DNA of 64,000 nucleotides from an uncultured Pseudomonadota bacterium (GCA_903861005.1 CAIOSP010000054.1:33911-97910), one strand, 5' to 3'. Counted from the stretch's first letter, positions 1 to 10,506 are shown. The notes: generated from the letters alone by a model not told the origin. Numbers and translations: made by a program.

Positions 1-1
1 C

Positions 2-493
2 ACGTTCGACAGCAACTACGACGTCGGCATGATCCTCTTCGACGAACTGATGGGCGGCGTCGAGGCGGGTACCTACGCGCTGCTGACCGACACGACGAAC
101 GCCGGTCGCCCGCCCTACGGCGCCGATGGGTTGCTCACCGAGGGCTCGTTCCGTCGCGCGACCTACGTCCAGCCCTCCATCACCTACGCGCCGATCGACT
201 GGCTTGAGGTGCGCCTGGGCTACGTCGCCGCGTGGGGCACGGGTCCGATCGCGCAGCCGTTCACCACCTTCCGCAACGGCGGCACGCCCACCAACCAGTT
301 GGGTGAGGAGACGCACGGCAACTACATGGGCAGCGAGATCGACTGGGCTGTTGGCCTGGGTCGCGGTCCCCACACGTTGCCGTGGTGGTTCCGCCCGCGC
401 CTCGTCGTGCAGGGCGCCGCGGCGATCGTCGGCAAGAACCTGGGCGGCGGCACGCTCAACCAGGTGATGATCACCGGTCAGGTCGACTGGTAG
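2..493 (+). CDS. C-terminal part of a probable outer-membrane beta-barrel protein (5' truncated)
   Basis: The frame is open from the first bases of the window to TAG at 491-493, so only the last ~163 residues are present and the true start lies upstream. The protein alternates polar and aromatic/hydrophobic residues (for example TYVQPSITYAPIDWLEVRLG), has many Gly, Tyr and Trp, and ends in ...MITGQVDW. An aromatic last residue is common in outer-membrane beta-barrels. I do not recognise a specific family. The next gene is convergent, with a stem-loop between them. The barrel assignment rests on composition and the C-terminus only. Confidence 0.6.
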   Translation, partial: TFDSNYDVGMILFDELMGGVEAGTYALLTDTTNAGRPPYGADGLLTEGSFRRATYVQPSITYAPIDWLEVRLGYVAAWGTGPIAQPFTTFRNGGTPTNQLGEETHGNYMGSEIDWAVGLGRGPHTLPWWFRPRLVVQGAAAIVGKNLGGGTLNQVMITGQVDW

Positions 494-501
494 ACGTGGT
501 G

Positions 502-532
502 GCGGGGCGTGGCCAACCGGTCGACGCCCCGC
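502..532. terminator. GC-rich stem-loop between convergent genes
   Basis: Perfect 9-bp arms GCGGGGCGT (502-510) and ACGCCCCGC (524-532) with a 13-nt loop sit just after the stop of the upstream protein and before the end of the convergent lipoprotein gene. There is no T-tract, so it is either a weak bidirectional terminator or an mRNA 3'-end stabiliser. Confidence 0.4.
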
Positions 533-595
533 GACGCACCGCGTGGTGTGCCGAGGGTGTGAACGCCCCGGACCGCGCCACGCAGCGACCCGCGC

Positions 596-1852
596 TTAGT
601 TCATGTCCGCCGCGCCGACGACCCAAGTCTCGCTCAGGCCGACGATGGTGGAGCGGTCCATCGGGAGCACGGCGGTGCGCTCCTGGATGCGCACGACCTG
701 GATGTTGATGTAGTCGGTCGCGCGCTGCTTCCAGGTGGTCCACGCGTTCGCCGGGATGGTGAACGCGCCGTTGTCCGGCACCGCGCAGGTGACCTCCTGC
801 ACGAAGGTCAGCGTGCCCGCCACGTCGGTGTAGTGGGTCAGGATGAAGAGCATGTAGTCGCCGCCCGAGCCGTTCCAGCGGATGTCGAAGCTCTGGTTCA
901 CGTTCGGCGCGTTGGTGTTGGTGATCGCCGGGCTGGTGACCTCGAAGTTGTCGAGGCCCTTGAGGATCTGGCTCACGGTGAACGACGGCCACCACGCGGG
1001 CCCGACCGACGGATCGAGGTCGAAGAACGTGGCGGACGGCGCGACGGTGATCGGCTGATCCGCGGACCTGAAGAAGCCGGCGAGCGTGGCGTCCTCCGGC
1101 ATGGCGATGGTGGTGCCGCCGCCGGTGACGCTGAGCTGGGCAGCGCCCGGGTCGCGGTAGGTGACGCCGACGCCGCCCGTGTAGTTGTTGGCGCACGAGC
1201 CCATGGTCGGCGCGAACAGGCTCCAGAACTGGAAGCCTGCGACCGGCTGCACGAACCCACCGTACGTCAACGCGTACGACAGGTTGGGGTTGGTCCAGTA
1301 GCCGCCGCGGTAGCGGGTCTTGTCCAGCATGAGCAGGCCGCCCACCTTGCCGTCCGCGTCGGCCCAGTAGCGGTAGGCGTCCGGCAGGGTGTCGGTGCCG
1401 CCGCGCGTGGTGACCTTCACGCTGACCTTGCCGACCACGCTGACCTGGGGCGACTCGACGACCGCGGTCGTGCCGTTGGTGGAGAGCACGGTGGCGACCT
1501 CGCCGCCGAACTCCACGTCCAGGCCCGCCACCAGGTTGCTGCCGGTGATCGTGACCTCGGTCCCGCCAAAGTTGGTGCCATAGTCCGGGTCGACGGACAA
1601 GATGGTCGGCGCGCTGGGTGCGGGCAGGTCCGTGTCGGCGACGTCCGTGTCGGCGCCGGTCGTGGAGCCGTCGGTGTCCTGACCACCGCCACCGCCGACA
1701 CCGCCGCCACCGTCCGTGTCGGTGCCGTTGCCGCCGGGGAGGCCCTGGTCGGTGTCGCCGCCGCCCGACTTGTCGTTGGTGTACGAGCTGAGCCCGACGC
1801 TGTTGCAGGCGGCGGCCAAGACCGAGGACATCACGAACGTGCGAACGCGCAT
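596..1852 (-). CDS. IPT/TIG-domain lipoprotein with DTD-rich linker
   Basis: 418 aa. The N-terminus MRVRTFVMSSVLAAAC is a lipoprotein signal peptide with Cys16 as the likely lipidation site. Residues ~20-78 are a Gly/Asp/Thr linker with DTD repeats (TDTDGGGG, ADTDVADTD). Residues ~80-165 match an IPT/TIG immunoglobulin-like fold: SVDPDYGTNFGGTEVTITGSNL is the usual first strand-turn of such domains. The remaining ~250 residues have no family I recognise and are rich in Trp and Asn. Such proteins are normally surface or periplasmic binding modules. The gene is divergent from the small membrane protein at 1982. Its DTD linker recurs in several other lipoproteins of this window. Confidence 0.8.
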   Translation of the reverse strand: MRVRTFVMSSVLAAACNSVGLSSYTNDKSGGGDTDQGLPGGNGTDTDGGGGVGGGGGQDTDGSTTGADTDVADTDLPAPSAPTILSVDPDYGTNFGGTEVTITGSNLVAGLDVEFGGEVATVLSTNGTTAVVESPQVSVVGKVSVKVTTRGGTDTLPDAYRYWADADGKVGGLLMLDKTRYRGGYWTNPNLSYALTYGGFVQPVAGFQFWSLFAPTMGSCANNYTGGVGVTYRDPGAAQLSVTGGGTTIAMPEDATLAGFFRSADQPITVAPSATFFDLDPSVGPAWWPSFTVSQILKGLDNFEVTSPAITNTNAPNVNQSFDIRWNGSGGDYMLFILTHYTDVAGTLTFVQEVTCAVPDNGAFTIPANAWTTWKQRATDYINIQVVRIQERTAVLPMDRSTIVGLSETWVVGAADMN

Positions 1853-1891
1853 GCGATTTCCAGGAAACGGGGAGGAATTCCCTCTCTAGCC

Positions 1892-1911
1892 TGACATTCC
1901 GGGGTCTGTCA
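1892..1911. promoter_or_regulatory. Inverted repeat TGACA-N10-TGTCA in a divergent intergenic region
   Basis: The 129-bp gap between two divergent genes contains TGACA (1892-1896) and TGTCA (1907-1911), an inverted repeat with half-sites 15 bp apart. Read on the minus strand, GTGACA could also be a -35 with TAGAGA 18 bp downstream as a -10. An operator or promoter role is inferred from position only. Confidence 0.3.
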
Positions 1912-1981
1912 CTTCCCGTGGAGGGGTGCGTGGCGCGAGGGGCTGGATTAGGAGGCGCCCGCTGTATGCCCTGGAGAACCC

Positions 1982-2311
1982 TTGTCTCACCGCGAGCCCG
2001 ACAACAATTCCCCTGCAAAGGACGCTCTGACGACGTTCTTGTTCGTCGTCATCCCGTTCGCGGCCGCCGTGGTCGCGGGGCTGTACTTCATCGGCGGCAT
2101 TGGCGCGCACCACGCCGAAGCCGAGGGCGCTCCCGCTGCTGAGGCCGCTCCTGCCGCCGAGGCCGCTCCTGCCACGGCGCCCGCCGAGGCTGCCCCCGCC
2201 GCCGCTCCGGCCGAGGCCGCTCCTGCCGCCGCTCCCGCTGAGGGCGCTGCCGCTCCCGCGGCCGCTCCCGCCGAGGGCGCCGTCGCCCCCGCCGCGGCCC
2301 CTGCGCCCTGA
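1982..2311 (+). CDS. Small single-pass membrane protein with Ala/Pro-rich tail
   Basis: 109 aa. The TTG start is preceded by GGAG five bases upstream, which fixes the start. Residues 1-15 are polar, ~17-40 form one hydrophobic segment (TTFLFVVIPFAAAVVAGLYF), and ~44-109 consist of degenerate APAEAAPAAAP repeats with regularly spaced Glu. Such Ala/Pro tails are extended spacers, usually reaching into the periplasm or cell wall. No enzymatic motif is visible. It lies just ahead of another small membrane protein on the same strand, so the two may be co-transcribed. Confidence 0.65.
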   Translation: MSHREPDNNSPAKDALTTFLFVVIPFAAAVVAGLYFIGGIGAHHAEAEGAPAAEAAPAAEAAPATAPAEAAPAAAPAEAAPAAAPAEGAAAPAAAPAEGAVAPAAAPAP

Positions 2312-2340
2312 ATCAGGGCCCGCCTTCGCCGCTGCGCAGC

Positions 2341-2739
2341 GTGCTGGCGGTCTTGGGTGGCGTGATGATCTCGGGCGCCGTCGTGATGGTGTTCGAGGTC
2401 GCGGGCATGTCGTTGTTTCCGCTCCCCGCGGACATCGACGTGAACGATCCCGCGTCCTTGGGCGCCAACATGGCCCGGATCCCGTTCCCGGCGTTGGCGT
2501 CGGTCGTCTTGGGCTGGTTGTTCGGCACAAGCGCCGGGGCAGCGTTCGCCGCTTGGCGGACGCCCGGCGGCGCCCGGCGCAGCGCGGTCACCGTCGGCGT
2601 GGCCATGCAGGCCGCAGGCGTGGCGGATCTGATGTCCTTCCCGCACCCGCATTGGATGATCGCCGCCGCGGCGGTGGTCTTCCTGCCGCCCTCCTGGCTG
2701 GTCGGCGGCTTGTTCGAGGCCCGAGGCGGACAGGATTGA
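2341..2739 (+). CDS. Small multipass membrane protein, function unknown
   Basis: 132 aa from a GTG. Hydrophobic stretches near residues 1-18, 47-70 and 104-124 suggest three or four membrane segments. No ribosome-binding site precedes the GTG. The frame is open further upstream, and a CTG at 2308 would overlap the previous stop (CTGA), so the true start is uncertain; an internal ATG at 2365 is a third option. I do not recognise the family. It follows the Ala/Pro-tail membrane protein by 29 bases and probably shares its transcript. Confidence 0.55.
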   Translation: MLAVLGGVMISGAVVMVFEVAGMSLFPLPADIDVNDPASLGANMARIPFPALASVVLGWLFGTSAGAAFAAWRTPGGARRSAVTVGVAMQAAGVADLMSFPHPHWMIAAAAVVFLPPSWLVGGLFEARGGQD

Positions 2740-2819
2740 GCCGGTTCGGGGCGTGTGACCGACCCTGACCGTGCCCATCCCTCCGGCCCGCGCTACCCGC
2801 GCTGACCGGGAGTCTCGGG

Positions 2820-5800
2820 ATGGCGGATCCGACCCACATCGTCGTGCGCAACGCGCGCACACACAACCTGCGTGGCATTGACGTGGACGTGCCGCGGCAC
2901 GCGCTGGTCGTGTTCACGGGTGTGAGCGGCTCGGGCAAGTCGTCGCTGGTGTTCGACACCATCCACCTGGAGGGCCAGCGCCGCTTCATGGAGTCGCTGT
3001 CGTCCTACGCGCGCCAGTTTCTGGGCCAGATGGAGCGCCCGGAGGTCGACTCGGTGGAAGGCGTCAGCCCCACGGTGTCCATCGACCAGAAGACGGTGAA
3101 CCGCAACCCGCGCTCCACGGTGGGCACCACCACCGAGATATTCGACCACCTTCGGCTGCTATGGGCGCGCCTGGGTACGCCGCACTGCCCGATCTGCGAC
3201 ACCCCGGTCTCGCGCCTGGGCGCCGGCCAGATCGTCGACGAGATCATGACCCGTGGCGCCGGGCACCGCGTGTCGATCCTCGCGCCGGTGGTCCGCGAGC
3301 GCAAGGGCGAGTACCGCAAGGAGATGACCGACCTGGCGCGCGACGGCTGGGTGCGCGCGCGCGTCGACGGCGAGATGATCCGCCTGGACGAGCCGCCCGA
3401 GCTCGACCGCTACAAGAAGCACACGATCGAGGTCGTCGTCGACCGGCTGACCCCGACCGCGGCCGATCGCGGCCGCCTGGCCGAGGCCGTGGAGACGGCG
3501 CTGCGCATGGGCGAGCGCGCGGTCACCGTGCTCACCGACGAAGAGGACGCGCGCACCTACGGCACCGAACGCGCCTGCGTGAACCACCCGGAGCAGACCA
3601 TCCCGGAGCTGGAGCCGCGGCTCTTCTCGTTCAACAGCCCGCAGGGCGCGTGCCCCACCTGTGACGGCCTCGGCCTGCTCGCCGCGTTCGAGCCCGATCG
3701 CATGGTCGATTCGCGCAAGCCGATCCGCGACGCGGTCCTGGTGTTCAACGCCGACGGCAAGATCCCGTTCGGCTCGCTGACGGTCGACACGCTCGTCGCC
3801 ATCGCCAAGGCGCTGGGCGCGGACCTCAAGGCGCCGGTGTCGTCGTGGACCGCGGCGCAGCGCCACAAGCTGCTCCACGGCGACGAGAACATCCTCTGGC
3901 GCTCCGAGACCCGGGACGGCCGCCAGCGCCAGCGCGAGTGGGCGGGCCTGATCCCGATGATGGATCAGATCTGGCACTACACCAAGTTCCCCGGCTTGGA
4001 GAAGTACCGGACCGAGGCCCCGTGCCCCGACTGCCACGGCGCGCGCCTGAGCCCCATCGCGCGGGCGGTGCGCTTCCGCGGCCTGGCGATCCATGAGGTC
4101 TCCGGCATGACCGTGCGCGACGCGCACGCGCTGTTCGAGGGCATCGGCCTGGAAGGCGACGAGCGCCTGATCGGCGCGCTGCTGCTGCAGGAGATCCGCG
4201 CTCGCCTGACCTTCCTCTCCGAGGTCGGTCTGGACTACCTGTCGCTGTCGCGCTCGGCCGCCACGCTGTCCGGCGGCGAGAGCCAGCGCATCCGACTGGC
4301 CAGTCAGGTCGGCAGCGGCCTGCAGGGCGTCACCTACGTGCTCGACGAGCCGAGCATCGGCCTGCACCCGCGCGACAACCAGCGCCTGCTCCACGCGATC
4401 CGTCGCCTGCGCGATCGCGGCAACTCGGTGCTGGTGGTCGAGCATGACGCCGAGACCATCCTCGCCGCGGACTGGGTGGTCGACATCGGGCCGGGCGCCG
4501 GTCGCGAGGGCGGCCACCTCGTCGCGTCGGGGCCGCCGTCGCGCGTGATGCGCGGCCCGGGCCTCACCGCTGAGTACCTGCGCGGTGAGCGGTTCATCGC
4601 GCTGCGCGCCGAGCGCCGCGTGAGCGATGGCCGCGAGCTGGTCGTGCGCGGCGCGCGCATCCACAACCTGAAGGACGTCACGCTGCGGCTGCCGCTCGGC
4701 ATCATGAGCGTGATCACGGGCGTCAGCGGATCGGGCAAGTCGTCGCTCGCGTTCGGCGTGCTGGAGCCTTCGCTCGTCAGCATGCTCGAAGGCGGCACGC
4801 CGATCGACTGCGACGCCGTCGAAGGCGTGGAGCACCTCGGATCGCTCGTGCGCATCAACCAGCGCCCTATCGGCCGCACGCCGCGCTCCAACCCCGCCAC
4901 CTACACCGGCGCGATGGACCTGATCCGTGACCTGTTCGCCGCCACCCAGGAGGCGCGCGTCCGCGGCTACACCAAGTCGCAGTTCTCCTTCAACGTGCCC
5001 GGCGGCCGCTGCGAGTCGTGCGAGGGCGCCGGCGTCCGTACGATCGAGATGCAGTTCCTGCCCGACGTCGAGGTCCCGTGCGAGACCTGCGGCGGGCGTC
5101 GCTTCTCGCGCGAGATCCTCGACATCACTTGGAAGGGTCGCAGCGTCACCGAGATCCTGGAGCTGACGATCGGCGAGGCGCTCGAGGTGTTCGCCGGCGT
5201 GCCCAAGCTCAAGCGCATCCTCCAGACGCTGGTCGACGTGGGCCTGGATTACGTCGCGCTCGGGCAGTCGAGCACCACGCTGTCGGGCGGCGAGGCGCAG
5301 CGCATCAAGCTCGCCTCCGAGCTGCACAAGCCGTCGCGCGGCCACACGCTCTACCTGCTCGACGAGCCCACTACGGGGCTTCACTGGCAGGACGTCGACC
5401 GCCTGCTGCACGCGCTGGACCGGCTGGTCGACGCGGGCAACACCGTCGTCATCGTCGAGCACCACACCGACGTGATCAAGCGCGCCGACTGGATCGTCGA
5501 CCTGGGCCCCGAGGGCGGCGACGCGGGCGGACGCATCTTGGCCGAGGGCACGCCCGAGCAGATCGCGCGGCAGGACAGCGCCACCGGCCACGCGCTCGCG
5601 GCGCTGCCTGAGCTGGGCGGCGTCGCGCCGATCGTCGCCGACGCGCCGCTCGTGTACGACGGCGCCCGCGAGGGCACACCCACCGCGATCGTCCTCGAAG
5701 GCGCGCGCCAGCACAACCTGCAGAGCGTGGACGTCCGTATTCCGCACGGTAAGCTCACCGTGATCACGGGGCCCTCGGGCAGCGGCAAGACCTCGCTCGC

Positions 5801-8183
5801 GTTCGACACCATCTTCGCGGAGGGTCAGCGCCGCTACGTCGAGTCGCTGTCGACCTACGCGCGGCGCTTCCTCGGTCGCCTGGATCGCGCGGCGCTCGAT
5901 CGCATCGAGGGTCTGCAGCCCGCGATCGCGATCGACCAGAAGTCCGCGTCGCACAACCCGCGCTCCACGGTCGCCACGGTGACCGAGATCCACGACGTGC
6001 TGCGCATCCTGTACGCGCGCATCGGCGTGCCGCACTGCCACCTGTGTGACCGCGCGCTGCTCGCGTCGAGCCCGGGGCAGGTCGCGTCGCGGCTGGCGAA
6101 CGCGCGGCCGGGCGCGGGCTGGCTCGCGGCGCGCTTGGTGCCCGACGAAGATCCGGACGAGCGCCTGGGCCTGCTGGTGCGCGACGGCTGGCAGCGCCTG
6201 CTGCTGGCGGGCAAGGGCGGCACGTTCACCGAGCTGCAGCTCGACGACAAGAAGGCGAAGAAGGAGCTGTCCAAGGGCGCGCTGCTCGTGCTCGACCGCT
6301 TCGATCCGGCCACGTCGGAGCTCACGCGCGTCGCTGAGGCCGCGCGCACCGCGTACCACCTGGGCCACGGCCACGTGCAGTTCGTCCCGCGCGCGGGCGG
6401 CGATGTGCTGCGCTTCACGGAAGGTCTGGTGTGCCCGACGCACGGCCCGGTGCTGCCAGAGCTGACGCCGCGCCACTTCTCGTTCAACAGCCGACTCGGC
6501 ATGTGCGGCATCTGTGACGGCCTGGGCGTGGTCGAGCGTTTGGTGCTCAAGACGCCGACCATCGTGACCTGCCCCCGCTGCGACGGCGCGCGCCTCAAGC
6601 CCGAGGTGTTGGCGGTCACGCTGGGCGGTCGCAACATCCACGAGCTGTCGACGCTCACCGTGGACGAGGCGCACCTGGAGGTCGACGGCTGGGACCTGCA
6701 CGGCGAGGCGGCGACGATCGCCGCGCGCCCGCGTCAGGAGCTGGCGCGCCGCCTGCGCTTCTTGATCGACGTGGGCCTGGGCTACCTCTCGCTCGACCGC
6801 GCCGCGGACTCGCTGTCCGGCGGCGAGAGCCAGCGCATCCGCCTGGCGAGCCAGCTCGGCAGCCAGCTCACGGGCGTCACGTACGTGCTCGACGAGCCGA
6901 CGGTTGGCCTGCACCCGCGCGACACCGATCGCCTGCTCAAGTCGCTCGAGGGCCTGCGCGACTTGGGCAACACGGTGGTCGTCGTCGAGCACGACCCGGA
7001 GACCATCGCGCGCGCGGACCACGTGATCGATCTCGGCCCCGAGGCCGGTCGTCACGGCGGGAACGTGGTCGCGTTCGGCACGCCCTACGAGATCATGCAA
7101 AACCCCGCGTCGGTCACCGGCCCGTGGCTGTCGGGCGCCGCGTTCATCCCCACGCCCAACACGCGCCGCAAGGGCGACGGCGGCGTGACGCTGATCAAGC
7201 CGCGCCTGCACAACCTGTCGATGGACAAGGTGCGCTTCCCGCTGGGCGCGTGGACGGCGGTCACCGGCGTCAGCGGCTCGGGCAAGTCGTCCCTGGTGAT
7301 GGACACGCTCGCGCCCGCGCTGCGCGAGAGCCTGGGTCAGGACGTCGAGGTCGGCGAGCACAAGGACCTGTTCATCGAGGGCTCCTTCGACGGCGTCGTG
7401 ATCGTCGACCAGCGCCCGATCGGCGTGTCACCGCGCTCCACGCCCGCCACCTACGGCGGGACGATGGACAAGATCCGCGCGCTGTTCGCGGAGTCGCTGG
7501 GCGCGCGCGAGCGTGGCTGGACCGCGTCGCGCTTCTCGTTCAACGCCCAGGGCGGTCGCTGCTCGCACTGCGAGGGCCGCGGCGCGATCCTGATCGAGAT
7601 GCACTTCCTGCCCGACGTGTGGGTGGAGTGTCCCGAGTGTCACGGCCGCCGCTTTGATCGCGAGACGCTCGCGGTGCGCTGGGGCGGTCACTCCATCGCC
7701 GACGTGCTCAACATGCGGGCGGATGAAGCGCGCGATCTGTTCGTCGCGCACCGCGCGCTCAAGCGCTCGCTCGACGCGTTGTGCGACGTGGGCCTGGGCT
7801 ATTTGACGCTCGGCCAGCCCGCGACCACGCTGTCGGGCGGCGAGGCGCAGCGCGTGAAGTTGGCGACCGAGCTGATCGCGCGGAGCGGCAAGAAAGTCTA
7901 CGTTCTGGACGAGCCGACCACCGGACTTCACCTGAATGACGTGGCTAAGCTCGTCGGCGTGCTACACCGCCTCGTAGACGCAGGACACACCGTGATCACG
8001 ATCGAGCACAACCTAGATGTGATCCTGCAAGCGGATCTGGTGATCGAGCTAGGCCCGGAGGGCGGCGCCGGCGGCGGCAAGCTGCTCGCGCAGGGTACGC
8101 CCGCGCAGATCCAGTCCAAGAAGACGGCCACCGGACTCGCGCTCGCCGCGCGCGCGGAGCGTCTCTCGGAGACGCGCTCGTGA
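2820..8183 (+). CDS. uvrA: Tandem-fused double-length UvrA (excinuclease ABC subunit A)
   Basis: 1787 aa, about twice the usual ~940-residue UvrA, which as a dimer finds bulky DNA lesions and loads UvrB in nucleotide excision repair. Two complete UvrA units follow each other. Walker A loops lie at residues 34 (GVSGSGKSS), 634 (GVSGSGKSS), 984 (GPSGSGKTS) and 1483 (GVSGSGKSS). ABC signatures LSGGE lie at 483, 821, 1332 and 1671, each followed by a DEPS/T-hexapeptide Walker B. Both units keep the UvrA zinc-finger Cys pairs (CESCEGAG...CETCGGRR and CSHCEGRG...CPECHGRR). All four ATPase sites look intact. The start is ATG after CCGGGAG. Its last codons overlap the next gene. Double UvrA proteins are known in some bacterial groups; whether this one replaces or supplements a normal UvrA cannot be told here. 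Confidence 0.93.
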   Translation: MADPTHIVVRNARTHNLRGIDVDVPRHALVVFTGVSGSGKSSLVFDTIHLEGQRRFMESLSSYARQFLGQMERPEVDSVEGVSPTVSIDQKTVNRNPRSTVGTTTEIFDHLRLLWARLGTPHCPICDTPVSRLGAGQIVDEIMTRGAGHRVSILAPVVRERKGEYRKEMTDLARDGWVRARVDGEMIRLDEPPELDRYKKHTIEVVVDRLTPTAADRGRLAEAVETALRMGERAVTVLTDEEDARTYGTERACVNHPEQTIPELEPRLFSFNSPQGACPTCDGLGLLAAFEPDRMVDSRKPIRDAVLVFNADGKIPFGSLTVDTLVAIAKALGADLKAPVSSWTAAQRHKLLHGDENILWRSETRDGRQRQREWAGLIPMMDQIWHYTKFPGLEKYRTEAPCPDCHGARLSPIARAVRFRGLAIHEVSGMTVRDAHALFEGIGLEGDERLIGALLLQEIRARLTFLSEVGLDYLSLSRSAATLSGGESQRIRLASQVGSGLQGVTYVLDEPSIGLHPRDNQRLLHAIRRLRDRGNSVLVVEHDAETILAADWVVDIGPGAGREGGHLVASGPPSRVMRGPGLTAEYLRGERFIALRAERRVSDGRELVVRGARIHNLKDVTLRLPLGIMSVITGVSGSGKSSLAFGVLEPSLVSMLEGGTPIDCDAVEGVEHLGSLVRINQRPIGRTPRSNPATYTGAMDLIRDLFAATQEARVRGYTKSQFSFNVPGGRCESCEGAGVRTIEMQFLPDVEVPCETCGGRRFSREILDITWKGRSVTEILELTIGEALEVFAGVPKLKRILQTLVDVGLDYVALGQSSTTLSGGEAQRIKLASELHKPSRGHTLYLLDEPTTGLHWQDVDRLLHALDRLVDAGNTVVIVEHHTDVIKRADWIVDLGPEGGDAGGRILAEGTPEQIARQDSATGHALAALPELGGVAPIVADAPLVYDGAREGTPTAIVLEGARQHNLQSVDVRIPHGKLTVITGPSGSGKTSLAFDTIFAEGQRRYVESLSTYARRFLGRLDRAALDRIEGLQPAIAIDQKSASHNPRSTVATVTEIHDVLRILYARIGVPHCHLCDRALLASSPGQVASRLANARPGAGWLAARLVPDEDPDERLGLLVRDGWQRLLLAGKGGTFTELQLDDKKAKKELSKGALLVLDRFDPATSELTRVAEAARTAYHLGHGHVQFVPRAGGDVLRFTEGLVCPTHGPVLPELTPRHFSFNSRLGMCGICDGLGVVERLVLKTPTIVTCPRCDGARLKPEVLAVTLGGRNIHELSTLTVDEAHLEVDGWDLHGEAATIAARPRQELARRLRFLIDVGLGYLSLDRAADSLSGGESQRIRLASQLGSQLTGVTYVLDEPTVGLHPRDTDRLLKSLEGLRDLGNTVVVVEHDPETIARADHVIDLGPEAGRHGGNVVAFGTPYEIMQNPASVTGPWLSGAAFIPTPNTRRKGDGGVTLIKPRLHNLSMDKVRFPLGAWTAVTGVSGSGKSSLVMDTLAPALRESLGQDVEVGEHKDLFIEGSFDGVVIVDQRPIGVSPRSTPATYGGTMDKIRALFAESLGARERGWTASRFSFNAQGGRCSHCEGRGAILIEMHFLPDVWVECPECHGRRFDRETLAVRWGGHSIADVLNMRADEARDLFVAHRALKRSLDALCDVGLGYLTLGQPATTLSGGEAQRVKLATELIARSGKKVYVLDEPTTGLHLNDVAKLVGVLHRLVDAGHTVITIEHNLDVILQADLVIELGPEGGAGGGKLLAQGTPAQIQSKKTATGLALAARAERLSETRS

Positions 8184-8434
8184 CGCACCTCGCGGCTGAG
8201 GAGCTGGAGTCGCTGCGCGTTCGCCTGGTCGCGCGAACCGATCCGCGCGCGGTCGCCGCGCTGATCCGCCTGCGCAAGGACGAGTTCGGCCTGTGCGTGC
8301 GCTGCGGCGAAGAGCTCGAGTTCGCCATGCTCGACGCCGCGCCGGATCTGGTGCTGTGCACGGACTGCGACGAAGAGGCGCGCAAGGCTCGCGAGTCGTC
8401 TCGTCACGGCATCTGCGGCATGAAGCAGCCGTAG
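8180..8434 (+). CDS. Small DksA/TraR-type C4 zinc-finger protein
   Basis: 84 aa. A zinc finger of DksA/TraR type is formed by C39-V-R-C42 and C60-T-D-C63, preceded by a helix with Asp/Glu/Arg. DksA-family proteins bind in the RNA polymerase secondary channel. This one is half the length of DksA and lacks most of the long coiled coil, closer to TraR. The GTG start overlaps the uvrA stop (GTGA), so the two are translationally coupled. The pairing suggests a link between the double UvrA and transcription or stress response, which is an inference from context. Another possibility is a stand-alone zinc-ribbon protein of unknown role. Confidence 0.75.
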   Translation: MTHLAAEELESLRVRLVARTDPRAVAALIRLRKDEFGLCVRCGEELEFAMLDAAPDLVLCTDCDEEARKARESSRHGICGMKQP

Positions 8435-8457
8435 CGTCGCGCGCGGGACGCGGGGAC

Positions 8458-9537
8458 CTACTCGGGCGTCGCGGTCGCCGGCGGGATCAAACCCGCGCCG
8501 ATCAACGTGTCGGCCAGCAGCGTGGCGACGCGCGCGTTGACCTCGGGCGACCAGTGCACGCCGGCGGTGAGCGGCTCGTGCGCGTCGTACGCCGCGTGGA
8601 CGGCGGGTGACGCGTCCACGCAGATCACCGACGTGTCCGCGCACCACGCCTGATAGGTCGCCATGTCCTGGTGCAGCTCACCGGCCGGTCCGATCGACGC
8701 GGTGACGGGCATTTGCAGCACCACCAAGCGGCCGCCCGAGGCGGTGACGTCGGCGTGCAGGCGCTGGAAGAGCGCGCCCGCCAGCTCCGCGGAGAACTTC
8801 CCTTCGTGGCGTCCGGCGTAGGTCTCGCGGAGCACTGGCAGCATCTCCAGCGCGCGCGAGCTCGGCGCGGCGGCGACGGCCTCGGCGGGCGCGGGCGTCG
8901 GCTGGCCATGGATGACGAGCTGGCCGCCGTCCAGCGTGAACCACGGCTTGGCCCACGCGTCCCACGAGAGCGAGATCCGCAGCAGCAGCGGGTCGGACTT
9001 GCCGAGGATGACGAGCGCCGGGCGCTCCTTCGCGCCGTCGCGTTCGAAGTGGAGCACGGCCTGGTCGAGCCCGTAGCCGTGCACGCCGCCGTTCACGACG
9101 TTGGCCGCGGTGCGCGCCTGCAGGCCCCAGGCCCAGGACTGCGGGTCGTGGACCTCCAGCCCCAGCGTGAACGAGTCGCCGAGCAGCCACACGTTGGGCG
9201 CGTCGGGCGCGATCGCGCGGTCGGGTGGGCGGGTGAGGCGGTGGCGGTCCGCGTCCGTCGTCAGGCCGTCGACCGTGTTGTGCACGTTGGCCTGCAGCAC
9301 CCAGCCCAGTTCGGGGTCCGGGTCGACGTCGCCGATGTGGATGCGGCCGTGGTCGCCCAGGCGTCGGGCCGCCTCGATCGACACCAGCTTGCGCGCCTCC
9401 GGCCCGCCGTTGTTCAGCCGGTAGTGCGCCGCGGGGGACGCGAGCAGCGCGCGGGCCGCCAGCTCCAAGGTGCCCGCGAACAGGACCGCGCTCACCCCGA
9501 GGCCGAGCGCGACGCGGGTCGGCTTGCTGAACGCCAC
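8458..9537 (-). CDS. Membrane-anchored SGNH/GDSL-hydrolase-like protein
   Basis: 359 aa from the GTG at 9537, chosen because GGGAGG lies six bases upstream; the frame is open for 25 further codons to 9612 without a better site. A single N-terminal hydrophobic segment (residues ~9-28) is followed by a periplasmic domain. GDSF (in NVWLLGDSFTLGLE) is the SGNH block I with the nucleophile Ser, and GVHWS near the C-terminus fits the block V His. Proteins of this type O-deacetylate or acetylate polysaccharides. It resembles the protein at 61431 in arrangement. It is convergent with the zinc-finger gene, 23 bases away. Confidence 0.7.
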   Translation of the reverse strand: MAFSKPTRVALGLGVSAVLFAGTLELAARALLASPAAHYRLNNGGPEARKLVSIEAARRLGDHGRIHIGDVDPDPELGWVLQANVHNTVDGLTTDADRHRLTRPPDRAIAPDAPNVWLLGDSFTLGLEVHDPQSWAWGLQARTAANVVNGGVHGYGLDQAVLHFERDGAKERPALVILGKSDPLLLRISLSWDAWAKPWFTLDGGQLVIHGQPTPAPAEAVAAAPSSRALEMLPVLRETYAGRHEGKFSAELAGALFQRLHADVTASGGRLVVLQMPVTASIGPAGELHQDMATYQAWCADTSVICVDASPAVHAAYDAHEPLTAGVHWSPEVNARVATLLADTLIGAGLIPPATATPE

Positions 9538-9645
9538 GATGTGCCTCCCGAGCGCGGACGGTGCGGGTGTCCGTGGGTCGGGGAATAACCGGCGCCTCCG
9601 CGCGTGGCGCACCGCCGCGCGGTCGGCCCGGTTACGCCCCGGCGA

Positions 9646-10506
9646 TCACTCGATCTTGAGGTTCGAGAGGTTGGCGATCTTGAGCGGCACGTCGCCGAAC
9701 GGCGTGGCGACGTTCATGTTCGCGTCCAGGCCGACGTCCATCTTCCCGTGGTTGGTGATGGCGCTGACGATGGTGGCGCCCGCCGCGAGCAGGTCGATGT
9801 CGATGGGGATGGTGACCTTCTCGGTGGTGCCCGCAGGCACGTCGGCGAGCGAGTGGACCATGCCCTTCACCAGGCTCTTGCCGCCCAGCTTGAACGCGTA
9901 GTCGAACTCCAGGAACTTCATCACCGACGCCTGCTCGTGGCTGACGGTGAGGTCGAGCGCGAATTTGGCGGTGTGGCCAAGCAGGTCGAGCTTGTCGACG
10001 CGCAGCTTGGCGATCTGGAACTTGGGGATGCGCAGCACGGGGAAGTCGCCGTGGCTCTGGTAGGGCAGCTTGATCTCGCCGAGCGGCGTGTCAAAACCCA
10101 TCTTGCCGTGCAGGGCGAACGGCACGGTGTCCTTGCCGGTGAGGCCCGCGATGGCGGCGATGAGGTCCTTGAACACTGCCGTCACCGGGATGCGCAGCTT
10201 GGACCCGGCGTTGGGCTCCAGAGTGAAGCCCTTCTTGTTGTCGCCCTTCAGGAAGCTGTTGTCGGCCAGGTCCAGGTTCCAGGAGAACGAGCCCAGCGGG
10301 ATCTTGATCGGCACGTTGTTGTGCACGTCGAATACAAAGACCGTGTCGATCTTCTCGAAGCTCAGGTCCTTCACGTTGAACTTGTCGAACTTGACCGTCG
10401 GCAGGTACTTCTCGATGCCGCCCAGACCGGGGATGCCGCCGCCCTTGGCGCAGCTGGCCAGGGCAAGAGTCGTGAGCGCGGCGAGGGCGTACGTGCGGGT
10501 CTTCAT
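9646..10506 (-). CDS. LEA14/WHy-like lipoprotein
   Basis: 286 aa. MKTRTYALAALTTLALASC is a lipoprotein signal peptide with the lipobox LASC. The mature part contains two similar beta-sandwich-like stretches (for example FVFDVHNNVPIKIPLGSFSW and KFALDLTVSHEQASVMKFLE), each a hydrophobic strand followed by small residues and a core of I/V/L. This pattern is typical of LEA14/WHy (water-stress and hypersensitive response) domains. GGAG six bases before the ATG supports the start. The product is probably an envelope protein of unknown ligand. Confidence 0.7.
   Translation of the reverse strand: MKTRTYALAALTTLALASCAKGGGIPGLGGIEKYLPTVKFDKFNVKDLSFEKIDTVFVFDVHNNVPIKIPLGSFSWNLDLADNSFLKGDNKKGFTLEPNAGSKLRIPVTAVFKDLIAAIAGLTGKDTVPFALHGKMGFDTPLGEIKLPYQSHGDFPVLRIPKFQIAKLRVDKLDLLGHTAKFALDLTVSHEQASVMKFLEFDYAFKLGGKSLVKGMVHSLADVPAGTTEKVTIPIDIDLLAAGATIVSAITNHGKMDVGLDANMNVATPFGDVPLKIANLSNLKIE

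Noticed and set aside
3159..7361. A 1400-codon open frame on the minus strand opposite uvrA
   Set aside because: It is the complement of a gene with four clear ABC motif sets; its translation is repetitive in Arg/Ala/Val and has no family features.
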